DNA from: Gigaspora rosea
Taxonomy: Eukaryota; Glomeromycota; Glomeromycetes; Diversisporales; Gigasporaceae
Direction: 5' to 3'
DNA: 64,000 nt
Assembly (NCBI GenBank): GCA_003550325.1
Contig: QKWP01000012.1
Location: forward strand, 322,147-386,146
Positions 23,921-34,207 of this stretch are shown in pieces. The stretch's first letter is position 1. Each line of letters begins with the position of its first letter. A model generated the notes under the pieces. The model ran no database searches. It had not been told where the DNA came from and saw only the letters and a program-made list of their open reading frames with translations. The position numbers and the translations under genes were made by a program.

Positions 23921-24245
23921 ATAAATAAACCTTGTACTAACCTCGTCATCACTGCTTTGTTAAAATCATCATTAATATCTACAGTAGAAGTAATATTTGA
24001 ATTGAGTAAGTTATTTATTTATTCATGTGGTTCAAATTACATAGCTGTACATCTGAAGTAAAATTTAAATTGTCTTGGTTCATTATTGAACAAAAAAAAT
24101 TTAATAAAAAAAAACTAAGCAAAAAAAATAAAATCCCAATGAAAAAATTTTGCAAAAAAATAAACTTAAAAGAAACTAAAAGTGATTTAACAAAAAAAAT
24201 TTCTATTTATATTCAGTCTAAAGTTTATTTTTGTAGTGATAAAAT

Positions 24246-24531
24246 TAGGGTTCCGCAATTTGATTTGATCTTCAAATATTTGAATCAAATATTTGATCAA
24301 ATTCAAATTCAAATTTGACTATATTTGATTTGATCAAATTCAAATATAGCCAAATTTGATTTGATTTGACAAATATTTGATTTGATTTGAAAATTACTAT
24401 TAAAAATTCAAATTCAAATCAAATTCAAATTCAAATATTTAAATCAAATCAAATTCAAATCAGAGTCAATTTGATTTGATCAAATTCAAATTGATCCAAT
24501 ATTTGATTTGATTTGAATTTGAGGAACCCTA
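24246..24531. mobile_element. 286-bp hAT-type MITE, copy 2 (inverted)
   Basis: It has the same length and ends as copy 1 in the opposite orientation, with its own exact 8-bp duplication GATAAAAT (24238-24245 and 24532-24539). The two copies are nearly identical along their length, so both moved recently. It lies about 160 bp upstream of the Crypton-like start codon. Confidence 0.9.
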
Positions 24532-24636
24532 GATAAAATATATGATTTATAACATTAATCGTCATCATGCCATCAATAGAACGTAGAATAACTCATTTAT
24601 TTTACTGTTTTAGAGAAATAATTAATATAAAATCTC

Positions 24637-24730
24637 TCTCAGTAGAACTAGAAAAGTATGGTCTAGCATATCATCTGCTATAAAGTAGCAGACTATGTAC
24701 TAAATCATACTTTTCTAGTTCCACTGGAGA
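24637..24730. repeat. Short hairpin (~40-bp arms)
   Basis: The arm CAGTAGAACTAGAAAAGTATG pairs with CATACTTTTCTAGTTCCACTG. A second stem (TCTGCTA…TAGCAGA) forms the centre. It is possibly a tiny MITE. Confidence 0.6.
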
Positions 24731-24933
24731 AGATATATCATTATTCCTACCATCCCAGGGAATAAATAGTACTTACAGTTATTACAATTATTACAGCATT
24801 ATAACAATTACAACTATTATACCTATTATAATGATTAGGGATATGTCGGGATATAAGCTAAAATTAGTTTACTATAGAGCCCACAATAGCACCCAATCAC
24901 GATACACCTATTTGCTCTATTATAATCGATGAT

Positions 24934-25040
24934 CATGAAATTTAACAGATTCATTATTCTCCCGAAGAAGCAAAATCATCGACTAATTATTTGCTTTATA
25001 GTTCTGGAACAACCGGAGTGGCGCTAAAACTAGGAACGTA
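24934..25040 (+). pseudogene. Fragment of an AMP-binding (acyl-CoA synthetase / 4CL-like) gene
   Basis: One frame reads PEEAKSSTNYLLYSSGTTG (24961-25017), then VALKLGT and a stop. YSSGTTG is the phosphate-binding loop of adenylate-forming enzymes, and a PEEA…YL lead-in is common in 4-coumarate/acyl-CoA ligases. In those enzymes the loop is followed by a Lys-Gly pair, which is lost here. A stop lies upstream in the same frame. No further domain is found on either side, so it is a relic or captured scrap. Confidence 0.5.
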
Positions 25041-25905
25041 AATTTTTTATTTTTTTTTTGTTTTTATATAATTATTCTAATATAATTAATATGCTTTTTA
25101 TTAAATATATAAGGTTAATCAAAATGGATGATTTCGCATTCTATTTTGGAATATGATTGAATAAAGACTTAATGTATCGATTTGGATGTTGATTGATTGT
25201 CAAGACGAGGCCTTTTTCTTTGACTACATTAATAAGGCCATATAAATGCACCATCTTCAAAATCATTACTAACATTGACGAATTATTGCTTTATTATGTT
25301 TATTGCAAATGAAAAAGGCCCGTTTTTTGTGTTCTGTTGATTTGTATTTAGTTCTGAGAAACAGAACTTGGAGTGTCGTAGATTGCTTTTCCTTTCTTTA
25401 TTGTTTTTTTTCTTTTGATTTGTAAAAACAATAATTGCTATAACTTATGGTAATAATAAACATGTTTTGCTCAAGCTCCAAATTTTAATTAATCATACTA
25501 CTTGAGCAACAATTTGATCATAAATTAATCACATTAAGGAAGATACGTAAGCAGATTTCAATCATATTATCTGTGCTATCAGTCTTCAACATGGTTACTA
25601 TTATTTCTCAAAGAATGGTCAAATTATCCATAATAGTCAATCACTAGCTAATCACATCTAAGCGTGTTGCTTGAAAACACTCTAAAGAAAACTCGGATTA
25701 AAACCCTCATACAATTTAAAAATATATAAGGGTTTAATTTTAGTGTATAAAGGAGTAAAGAATAATTGCGAACGATTTTTGACATCTTTGTAATATTCCG
25801 ATGTATTAATATGTAAATAAAGAGAACACTATTACCTGTAATTATGTGTATTAGTTTATTGACCCTATTCAGATCGTAACCCGTTACTAACTAAAGTACA
25901 GTATA
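25041..25905. other. Noncoding DNA, possible old promoter region
   Basis: No reading frame was recognised. A TATA-like CCATATAAATGCACC occurs at about 25228-25242, after a CTTTGACTAC word, but no gene follows. Confidence 0.4.
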
Positions 25906-25908
25906 TAA

Positions 25909-26537
25909 TATGGGAATAGAAATTTGTCGCACCCGCGACATGTCGCACCCCCCGATTCGGCCAATCAAATCGCACGATTTTGTAGGCAAAAAATTTTATT
26001 TTTTAAAAATTCAAAATTTTACTAGTAAAATGTAAAAATAAATAAGTGATATCAAAACATATAATGTAAAATTTTATTCTAAACAACTTTTTCTAAGTCA
26101 TAAAGATAGATTATCTTAGTAAAAAAAATGGTTTATAAGAAAAATCAAAAATTTCGAACGTTAGCACATATAAAACTTTTTTTTACTAATATAAATCTAT
26201 CTTTATGTTTAAGAATTATATATAAAATTTTATGCTAAATAACTTTTTCTAAGTTAAAAAGGTAGATTGTTTTAGTAAAAAAAGTTTTATATGTACTAAC
26301 TTTGGACATTTTTGATTTTTCTTATAAAAGTTTTTTTTTACTAAGACAATCTATCTATCTTTATGACTTAGAAAAGGTTGTTCAAAATAAAATTTTACGT
26401 CATATAGTATGCTATTTTATATAAATTTTACACTTTATTATGTAAAATTTTTAATTTTTAAAAAAAAATTTTTTTGCCTATAAAATCGTGCAATTTGATT
26501 GGCCGAACCAGGGGTGCGACAAATTTATTTTCCCATA
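25909..26537. mobile_element. 629-bp foldback MITE with TAA duplication
   Basis: TAA flanks both ends (25906-25908 and 26538-26540). The left end runs TATGGGAATAGAAATTTGTC and on through GCACCCCCCGATTCGGCCAATC; the right is its inverse. The arms continue inward for about 300 bp (AGTCATAAAGATAGATT… and its inverse). The left arm carries a 17-bp duplication of the GTCGCACCC word. A TAA duplication fits PIF/Harbinger (Tourist-like) MITEs. Confidence 0.82.
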
Positions 26538-26540
26538 TAA

Positions 26541-26927
26541 TATATTCAAATAATTAAAATACTATAAATATCTTGATATTTGCTATTAATACTTTAATAA
26601 ATTAAATAAAATTTGAATATATTATAGTAATAACTATTTATAAATTAAATGTCATCTTAACTTTCAAACTAATACTTAATTCCGGAGCAACGCGATGGGT
26701 TATATGCTAGTAAATAACAGTTCACATTTTTATGCCTTATAAATACAAAAAAAATACTTGAATATGAAATATAAAAATGTATTTTATAGATATAAGTTAG
26801 CTTACAAAATATATAAAAAAAATTTGACTTACTGCAAATATTGGTCGAATCATTTACTTGATAATCTAACATTATTGATTATAGTAGAAAATGGTTTAAA
26901 TGTTTAGTAGAATTTTACAATATATAT
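26541..26927. other. AT-rich noncoding DNA
   Basis: Nothing was recognised between the foldback MITE and the 3.8-kb transposon. Confidence 0.5.
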
Positions 26928-27033
26928 AGTGCCAGAAGCTTTAAATCTCCAATCACGTAACTTGTTCACTCTTGTCGCCAATTCTTCAGATCATGTGATA
27001 TATTTGAGCGTCCACTCAGAATGCGAATTCTGG

Positions 27034-27200
27034 GCACGTTTTTTTTTTTTATATGCCCGCACTTTTTTTTTTTATTTGCCTGCACTTTTTTTTTTTTTGG
27101 TGCGGCATTTGATTTTGATTTTCTTTTAGCGCATATATTCTGCAGCAAATTTAGTTTGACTTTTTTTTTTAACACATACACCGCAATGCAAAAACTTTTT
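27034..27200. repeat. T-run minisatellite
   Basis: Four to five units pair a short GC-rich word (GCCCGCAC, GCCTGCAC, GTGCGGCA) with a run of 10-14 T. It produces spurious Phe-rich frames on the plus strand. Confidence 0.7.
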
Positions 27201-27209
27201 TTTTAAAAC

Positions 27210-27310
27210 GATACTCAGAACACTATAGCTGGAAGCATTCTGAACCAGTCGTGTCCTCCGGGAACTGGCGAAACTTCCTTAGCTGAATTTATTGCTAAAG
27301 CCACAAGAAG
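27210..27310 (+). pseudogene. Captured exon fragment of an AAA+ ATPase (Walker A)
   Basis: A plus-strand frame reads GSILNQSCPPGTGETSLAEF and on through IAKATRR, then meets a good 5' splice site (AAG-GTAAGG at 27311). PPGTG-[K/E]-T-S/T-L-A is the Walker A loop of AAA+ ATPases, in the style of WRNIP1/Mgs1. The essential Lys is replaced by Glu. It lies inside a transposon, antisense to the transposase, with nothing further of an ATPase around. That fits gene capture followed by decay. The family assignment beyond AAA+ is a guess. Confidence 0.45.
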
Positions 27311-27429
27311 GTAAGGTGGGTTCAAAAACTTTCAAATGCTTTCGAAAAATATGTTTTTTTATTAAAAACACTTTATTGACTTAAATCAAATTATGTTTAG
27401 TTTTTATTTAATCATTTGCCCTAAGTCGC

Positions 27430-29470
27430 CTATGCAATTTAAACTGTTTTACAGCTCTCTCTGCGTCTTCTTCACCTAAACCTGACGCATACGCTTCAAT
27501 ATATCTCCAAGCCTTTTGGCTAAATCGTCTAATCATAGGTAATAGTATATTGTTGAGTATTTCTGGTACATAGCATTGCAGCTAAATATAGGAATAATCA
27601 CATTGTTGGCGGATGATTCGTTTGGCTGCTCTCCAAAAACATTCAATGAAGTTGCATTCGCAGTAAAATTTTGGGTATAATTCAAAAATATGCCTAGCAG
27701 CTTCAACGGTCTTTGCAATCGAAGTTTTTTGTTCCAAAAAATCTGGTTCCATTGCAAGTACATGTTTTGCGCAACAATTTGGAACTAAAAAAAAAAAACC
27801 TATATTAATTATAAACATCTATTATATAATGCAAAATTGTTTCTTACCCTTTTCATCATCCTTCTTTCTTTGGCAATCTAATCTTTGACCCGTCCACATA
27901 TTCCGTTCTTCTAGAATCTAAGGAAAAAAAGGTAATAATTTTTATTAAAAAAAAACGTCTTTACAATATATACCTTTTTGATTCCTTTAAACTTTACAGT
28001 GCTATCTTTTTCATCCAAGAAAAAAAATAGGCTATACGGTTTTTTCATAATTACGAATGAACCAACCGTCTTTAAATTTAAATTTTTTCTCAACTTTTGG
28101 ATGTAGAGTCATTCTAGAACACACGAGCGCATCAAGTGCATATGCGTTATGGTTGGTGCTTTGATCAAAGCAAAATACACTTTAAAATAAAAAAGATAAA
28201 TAAAAAAAAAAGAATATGATAGGTGATTTGAACTATACCTATGCACCCGGAGTGGAGTGCATTAAAAATTGGAATTGCTTTTTCGTGAAGCTGTTTAACT
28301 ATATCTTCGCTTTTCCAATAACTATCAGCTCGTTGTCCTGGCTTTATAATAACTTGAGCCTCCCGATCCAATCCAAGTCATATAGCATCTGCCTCAGTAA
28401 GGCGCAAAGGGCCATGGCATGTGCACAAAAAGTCACTAACAATAATCACCGACCCTTGACCTTTTTTTTGATAATAGATTCTTCGTCTTCAACCCAAAAA
28501 GATGAATTATCATCATTAGCATAAAAGTAAACTTCATCATGGGTAACTAAAACATGATGCGTATCCCAAATCTCAAGCGTTCTGGAGGTATAATGTTTTC
28601 TATATCATCACCATCATATTGTTCCATTTTTTTTGGTAGTTCATCATCCTTATTGACCATTTCTTTTGATATTCTTGCACGTCTTCTCGTTCGTAACCAT
28701 CGAAATAGATCTAAAAAAGTCGAGCAAAAAAAAAAAATAAACCAAAAAAATAAATAAAAAAATCAAATTATGCACCTGCTGCCCTATAGTTTTTTTATGA
28801 AAACCCCATAGGTGCATAAATTTTTGTGTATTTTTTTCCGAAATAGTAATCGGAACCCCAAGCAATTTAGAAAAGATATTTGTTTCCAATTCTTTTTTTA
28901 ATACTAAAGGGGAACGATCTTTTGGTAAAATAGAATGTAACCAGGTACGAGCTGCTAGTTTGATATCCTCATCATCTAGCAACGATGCTCTTTTTGCATG
29001 TTTTTCTTGCTGATGACTAGGCAAGATACCTTGTTCTAAAAAGTTTTTCGCCCATCCTCTAATACAACGAGACATATATTCTGTATTTCGAATATCCTTT
29101 CACAGATTATCCGCGATTTGTTCTGAAGCCTGTATCTTTTTCTCACCATTTAATAGTAACCTAAAATAATGAAAAACCGATGTTAACCTTTGTACTTCAT
29201 AAGGTTGTGATTTAGCTAATTCTTTTTTTTATTTTGAAGATTGTGTAGCTGATTTTTCAATTCATTATAACGGTTCACTATTCGTTGCATTTGCCATTTA
29301 GATTGAGCTAAAATATCTTCATGGTATAATTGGGCTAAAATATCTTCACGGTATAATTGGGCTGGTGCTTTCCCTTTATCTCGTGTCTTTAAATTCCACA
29401 TTTTGTCAAGAGTTTGCATCTGCTTAGCTTCGTGTTGAAGTTGCTCCTGAGCTTTTCTTTTTTTCCAAAG
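27430..29470 (-). pseudogene. DDE transposase pseudogene (large fungal family, C-terminal YPKFxCE motif)
   Basis: Read from 29470 down: a Lys/Gln-rich start with a duplicated QLYREDILA segment (29380-29310); a helix-turn-helix-like block CIRGWAKNFLEQG…KHAKRASLLDDEDI (about 29070-28965); VTHDEVYFYANDD with a catalytic Asp (about 28540-28505); DREAQVIIKPGQ…YWKSEDIVKQ…KAIPIFNALHSGC (28370-28250); an intron-like gap; FDQSTNHNAYALDAL with the second Asp (about 28155-28115); then EPDFLEQKTSI…LYPKFYCECNFIECFWRAAKR (27760-27610), holding the final Glu. This order is that of a DDE transposase family common in fungi. There are frameshifts, stops and poly-T interruptions throughout, so it is inactive. 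Confidence 0.75.
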
Positions 29471-30949
29471 GTTTGTTCTTGAGTTTCCTAAAAATTATAT
29501 TATAATTTATTAATATAAAGATATATGTCAAAGCTATTTCAGCATATTTCAGCACATTTCAACATTGATTTTTGATATAAAACTGCTAGGTACCCCATTG
29601 GTTTTATATCAAAAATCAACGTCAAAATAGTTTTTCATATACGCGGTATATAATAGCTTATAGTTACCGGTATAAAACGTGGATTTCAATTTTTTATCAG
29701 CTTTTTCATGCTATTCTATAGCTTTTAATATATAATCTTGAAGGGTGTTATGTGTTATCTCAAATAACTCCCAGTCTTCTGAAGTATCTTCTATGTTATT
29801 TACAACTTTAGCAAAGGTACCATCTTTATTACGGGCCTTGTTAGATGCAGTACTGGATTTGGCGTTTGGGCAAGGCATTACGACTTTAAAAAGGTATGAA
29901 TTTTAAAATCGATACTTTTTTTTCGCATTCATGTCAAATTTTAAATTAATCACGAGATAAGAATGTGAAGCTAACATCGATTTTGTTTTGTTAGAAATCG
30001 CTAGATCGATAGGATAAATAAAGAAATCAAGGTTTTATTTTTATTATTGAAAACGGCTAAAAGTCGGTGGCTTTTTTAGAAAATCGCAAAGACATTTGAT
30101 TTAACAATTATATAACATATTGAATATTAAATATTTAATTATTTATTACTATTTATTTTTATTAAATGATAGAGTTTTAATTATTGTAAATAAAATCGGG
30201 TATCACAAAAGAAAGAAAAAGCTGTAAATCTTAATAAATCTGCGGTTTTTTCTCATTTGTGAAGCCCATTACTTATTTAGCCTATACGAAAATACTGAAA
30301 AAGAAAATGTTTTATTTAAAGAGAATTTCCAGTCCAGTTTGTCCAGTGTTAAGTGATTTAATAAAAAAACATAATCACTTACTTTTTTCTCAATAGAGTT
30401 TTGAGCTGGTTTTATTTTTCATATATTAACCCCGATTTATAATAAAACCGGCTTGAAACTCTTTTTGAAGTTCGATACATTGTAAATCTGATCACGTGAC
30501 CAAAACGGCGTATTCTAATTGGCTGAAATTAAAAACATATGTGTTCACTTTTTTTAAATTTATTAATAAAATTTATAAAAATTGTCATCTTTAAAAGGCT
30601 ACTGCTCCACCAGTTTGGCTTTAAATTAAAATCTAAACCACAAGTTTTATCCTTTAGAACAAGAAGAACAAATCTTGTGGATTAGTTTTTATTTTATAAA
30701 TTTTTAAAAAAGGAGTAGCATTTCTTGTAAAGCTATTTTTTATGGAGATTTAAAGCTTCCGGCACTATATTTGATTTTTTTCTGTCTAATCTTTTGTATT
30801 TTACTGTAACAGTAGATCTTCAATAAACATCTGTATAGTAAATCATGTGAAAAACTCAATCATGATTGGTTAGTTATAAGTTTTTTAAGTATAATTATAA
30901 CCAATTTTGATTGGTTAATTTTCATCATGTGATTTATTCAGGCATGCCC

Positions 30950-31531
30950 TAAGAGAGCCTACTTTTATCACCTAATTTTCTAGGGAGGGGAGTCAAAAAT
31001 TTTGGAAATTATATATAACACATGATAATTTCATATCAGCGGATCAGCATAATTGGGCCTTTTTTCAATAAACTGTTACATGAAAATTTGCTCCTAAGTG
31101 ACATTGAAAAACTAACAAATGAAGCACTTGTTACAACTAACAAAAGGGCTTCTTCAATGTCTAGACAAGTTAAAAAACCAAAAAAATCCAATAAAAGAGC
31201 TATGCTAAGCTGTAGAAAGAAGTACTTTTACCGTTTGTTGAAATACTCGGGTGTTTTAGGATGGGTTGGGCATTGTAAGATGGGTTGGTAACTATCAAGA
31301 GTAAATTCGGATGCTAATTTTCAAAAAAATGGCCTTTTTAATCTACTTTTGGCTTATAATTAAATACATGAATTTCATAATGTTCTATGTACTTAATTAT
31401 AAATGCAAAGCTGGTTAAAAAGGCTGTTTTTGTGTAAATTTGCTCTATAATAAATTTTCGATGATATGTTCATATCTGGGGGTAAGGGCTGCTAATAAAC
31501 TGAAATCAGGTGATAAAAGTAGGCGCTCTAA
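30950..31531. mobile_element. 0.58-kb MITE with ~35-bp inverted repeats
   Basis: The left end TAAGAGAGCCTACTTTTATC and the right end (inverse TTAGAGCGCCTACTTTTATC) pair on through CACCT. AGGCATGC occurs just outside both ends (30940-30947 and 31532-31539), two bases off at the left, so the exact duplication is uncertain. It contains an 89-codon plus-strand frame (31022-31291, basic, SMSRQVKKPKKSNKRA) without a recognised domain, and an internal foldback around 31320-31440. Confidence 0.65.
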
Positions 31532-31614
31532 AGGCATGCAAAACATGTCTATCAAGGCATGCTGATTTTTTTACTCATGCTTCCAACTCTACTGAGGATG
31601 TATTCCAAATTTGG

Positions 31615-32254
31615 GGGTTGTCTAAAGGGCATGCACTTATTTGTGCGAGTGATACAAATTCAAAAAGAGAAATTAGCCAATCGGAGAATGTAAAATGTGA
31701 TGATCCCGGATCAGCCCAACACGTGAGCAAAGCGAAGAAAAACACAAAAAAACCGTAAAAAGAGAAAATACAAGAAAATGAGTGTATAAACCTGTCTTGG
31801 TGCACTAATTAAAAATGATGGGAATGAAATTTTACATATAATAGGCATCACTCTAACCCTATAGCTTCTAACGTTAAGACCCTAACCCTACCCTAGCCCT
31901 AAATTTTTAATTTCACAAACTTAGTTTATTTTTATGTTAAATTTCCTTTTTAGGTTTGTACCACTCGCACAAATAAGTAAAGCAGTCTAAAGCCAGGTGT
32001 GTTCACGTGATAGAAAGCCAATCAAACCGTAAAATTTGATCTTTATGGATCAGCTCGACGAGACAAAAACAAAGAAAAAAAGTGAAAATACAACAAACTA
32101 GTGTCTAAACCTGTCTAGGAGCATTAATAAAAAATGTCGGGAAGACAATTTTACTTATAAGCCAAGTTCTAACCCTAACTCCTAACTAACCCTTACCCTA
32201 ATTTTAATTAAATAATTAAAAATATATAAATGCACCTGACTTTAGCCATCCCCC
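31615..32254. mobile_element. Compound MITE with MULE-like ends
   Basis: An exact 8-bp duplication AAATTTGG flanks it (31607-31614 and 32255-32262). The left end is GGGTTGTCTAAAG; the right end is the inverse of GGGGGATGGCTAAAGTCAGG. The ends resemble those of the MULE at 4247 (GGGACGGCTAAAGCCAGG). Inside, two related units lie in direct order (31615-31986 and 31987-32254) with matching interiors (GTGTMTAAACCTGTCTWGG). The first also contains its own inverted pair, ACTTATTTGTGCGAGTG. Both have CCCTAA-rich centres. Confidence 0.72.
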
Positions 32255-32493
32255 AAATTTGGAAGAAATAAACACTACTGATTTTTTGTAGGAGGTAAAT
32301 AAATTTATAAAATTTGTGTGAGAATTCGAAATATTTAAATATTTAAATTCAATTACAAACTCTACGATGAATACATGACGTCGAAGTTTATTATAGGATA
32401 TTTTAATAATAGCTTGCAATGCATAATGTCATAATGGCTCGCTATATAGAGGCTTATTATATAACAGTTTGTTGTATAATATAACGGATTTGT

Positions 32494-32745
32494 TATATGG
32501 AGTCTTTGCCTTGAAATCACCTTACGGCATTTCTCGATCGAGCTAATTTGGACAAAAAAACGGATCATAATACCTGTTCATATTTGTATTACTGCGCCTT
32601 TTGGCTTTATTGATTCATATGTTTATTGAATAAACTATTGAATCAATAAGGCCAAAAGGCAAATTACATATAATTATGAACAGGTATTTTGATCCGTTAT
32701 TGTCAGGACCAGGAAATGTCGTAAGGGCAAAGACCCATATAATAG
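32494..32745. repeat. ~250-bp foldback (hairpin) element
   Basis: The arms are nearly complementary from ATATGGAGTCTTTGCC…ACGGCATTTC to its inverse. The best stem is GGATCATAATACCTGTTCAT through CCTTTTGGC and its inverse. The centre is near 32625. No target duplication was resolved. Confidence 0.7.
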
Positions 32746-32852
32746 TTGACGGGTTTATAATAATGGTTTTTTAACAGTTTTGTAACAATTTTATAACGAT
32801 TTATAAACTACACCAGTCTCACAGTAATCACCGCCAAAAAAGTACGGGCACA

Positions 32853-33471
32853 TTGTGAGACCGGAAATGTGACCTGCAGGAGACATGTGCCTCATGACCT
32901 CGGGTACTGGGCTTCCGGCCAGATACCTCTTGATTATAATAATATTAATGATAATAATAATATAATAATATCATAGATTATAACAATATTAATGATGTTA
33001 AGTATATTAAAGATTGTAGTGATAGGAATGACTGAAATAATTATTGTGGCAGCTTATGTTGAAATTGGCTTATGCTGAAAATTTAAGTTATTTTATTATG
33101 ACATTATAAAATTTTAGAGGGCTTTTTTAGGGGTATTGTTTTATATAGTTTGGTTAGGGTTTAGGGTTAGGGTTATTAATAAAAGTGTATATGTGGATTT
33201 TAGTAGGTATTATAAATTTAAATAGAGACCCCGGATTCCAGCATAAGCCAATTTCAGCATAAGCAGCCACAATTATAAATAAAGGCCGTGTGCCCTTTGG
33301 GAACGATAGTCAAGTTAATTTCTGATACATATTATAAACGTTCCTTTATTGTCTTTATAATACAAGTATACCCGATACATAATATATTCATACATTCGTT
33401 AATTTGCTACAAACGTTATTGTTTCTATAAACTATCCCGCAACTCTGCCTAACCACTCAGTCAAATCTGAC
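32853..33471 (+). mobile_element. LTR-like segment interrupted by a MITE
   Basis: It begins TGTGAGACCGG and ends ATCTGACA, with a TG…CA outline. After the MITE it has ATTATAAATAAAGGCC and a leader-like stretch, which would be the core promoter. A short GC-richer frame follows at 33472-33600 (MPFSTKVTLCRLYETDPV…HRWTRRL), perhaps retroelement internal sequence. No 5-bp duplication was found. Confidence 0.35.
33044..33272. mobile_element. 229-bp Tourist-like MITE (TTA duplication), family 1 copy a
   Basis: TTA flanks both ends (33041-33043 and 33273-33275). The ends are TTGTGGCAGCTTATGTTGAA and the inverse of TTGTGGCTGCTTATGCTGAA, followed by a second related word ATTGGCTTATGCTG. The centre holds GGGTTTAGGGTTAGGGTTA. 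It is the same family as 41541-41770 in opposite orientation (shared TATGGATTTTAG[T/C]AGG interior). Confidence 0.85.
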
Positions 33472-33772
33472 ATGCCTTTTTCGACTAAAGTAACCCTTTG
33501 CCGGTTGTACGAAACCGATCCCGTGATTCATCGATGGACCCGCCGGCTTACGGATCTGTCAACGTCCAAAACAAACGTTCGTTTTGTCAAAAAACGTATA
33601 CTACCCAAAAATTTTCATAAGAAAGCACCTTTCTTGCACTAACAAAAGGTTTTCCTTGAGCGAATTTACTATACATACTCTAATTTCTAATCATAATTTA
33701 AACCCTAACCTTACCATAAACGAATTTTTATGAAAATTTTTATTATCACTTGCCCGTACTTTTTTGGTGGTA

Positions 33773-34186
33773 AAGATGTTTAATAACTGCTTGTAACGGC
33801 TTTATAAAGGTTTGTGACGGTTTTGTGAAGATTTTGTGACGGTTTATAACGGTTTATAACGGTTTGAATATTCGAATTAATTCAAATCCATATTTAATAC
33901 GAATTAAATCGAATATTCAGTGAATTGAATTTCGATTCCAACGTCTAATACTTGGCTACTGTGACCATCGGTTGGGAGAGCAATCGTGGATATCGGGTCC
34001 AATTTAGCTCTGATGGTTCACTTGGGTTTAATTTATAGCGATAGTACACTGGTTTAATACACTGGTTTATGATGTCACTAGAATAATTAATCAGAGTCGG
34101 GTTATCACTTAATTTGATCAATCTATGTGATTGGTTTAAATAAGGTGATGTAATTAATTAAATGTTGGAAGTAATTTATTAATAAC
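33773..34186. other. Noncoding DNA with a short repeat
   Basis: A run of GTTTTGTGAAG/GGTTTATAAC-type words (33785-33865) precedes AT-rich sequence. No gene was seen. Confidence 0.45.
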
Positions 34187-34207
34187 GCATGAAAAAATTA
34201 TGTGCCA

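Larger units (their letters stand above)
20575..24083 (-). pseudogene. Crypton-like tyrosine recombinase pseudogene (DUF3504 type)
   Basis: Tyrosine recombinases of Crypton elements cut and rejoin DNA through a catalytic tyrosine. A plausible first exon begins at the CAT of 24081-24083 (MNQDNLNFTSDVQL). The body starts again at 22386 (MPSPIDINNTINYATV). Readable pieces follow: ANKSNFFTQDEIIQILND (about 22020-21965), a GGDA…LKFDYVK segment near 21890-21850 matching the family's RGGDAYRL region, and DSVKGIWFYDAALGQYSHEK (about 21570-21510). Then come KKITNH*IRRS, the R-box (about 21165-21130), SEH…GEVALYQIF with the likely nucleophile Tyr (about 21070-21030), an Asn/Ser-rich tail with SNQN repeats, and ENCKDCNIDI near the end. 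Many stops and three element insertions (two inside, one just upstream) make it dead. Confidence 0.55.
26928..30766 (-). mobile_element. 3.84-kb DNA transposon with DDE transposase (decayed)
   Basis: The terminal inverted repeats are AGTGCCAGAAGCTTTAAATC (left) and the inverse of AGTGCCGGAAGCTTTAAATC (right), 24 bp with one mismatch. The flanks show ATAT on both sides (or TA if the ends are read one base further out). It encloses a decayed transposase on the minus strand (27430-29470), a T-rich minisatellite and an AAA+ exon fragment at the left end. The ~1.3 kb at 29470-30766 has no frame I recognise. Confidence 0.78.
32829..33769. mobile_element. Composite segment bounded by inverted ends
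   Basis: ACCGCCAAAAAAGTACGGGCA (32829) and TGCCCGTACTTTTTTGGTGG (33749) are inverted copies. Between them lie an LTR-like piece (32853-33471), a MITE inside it, and at 33584-33769 a shorter pair built on AAAATTTTCATAA. This suggests a MITE split or trapped by a retroelement; the order of events is not settled. Confidence 0.45.

Noticed and set aside
24025-24318. Lys-rich 97-codon plus-strand frame
   Set aside because: It runs antisense to the Crypton-like first exon and ends inside the 286-bp MITE; composition reflects A-runs.
27021-27206. Phe-rich plus-strand frames as small membrane proteins
   Set aside because: They are products of the T-run minisatellite and shift freely with T-run length.
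33160-33178. TTAGGG repeats as a telomere or telomere scar
   Set aside because: Only about three units, inside a 229-bp MITE with defined ends and TTA duplication; unique sequence continues on both sides.
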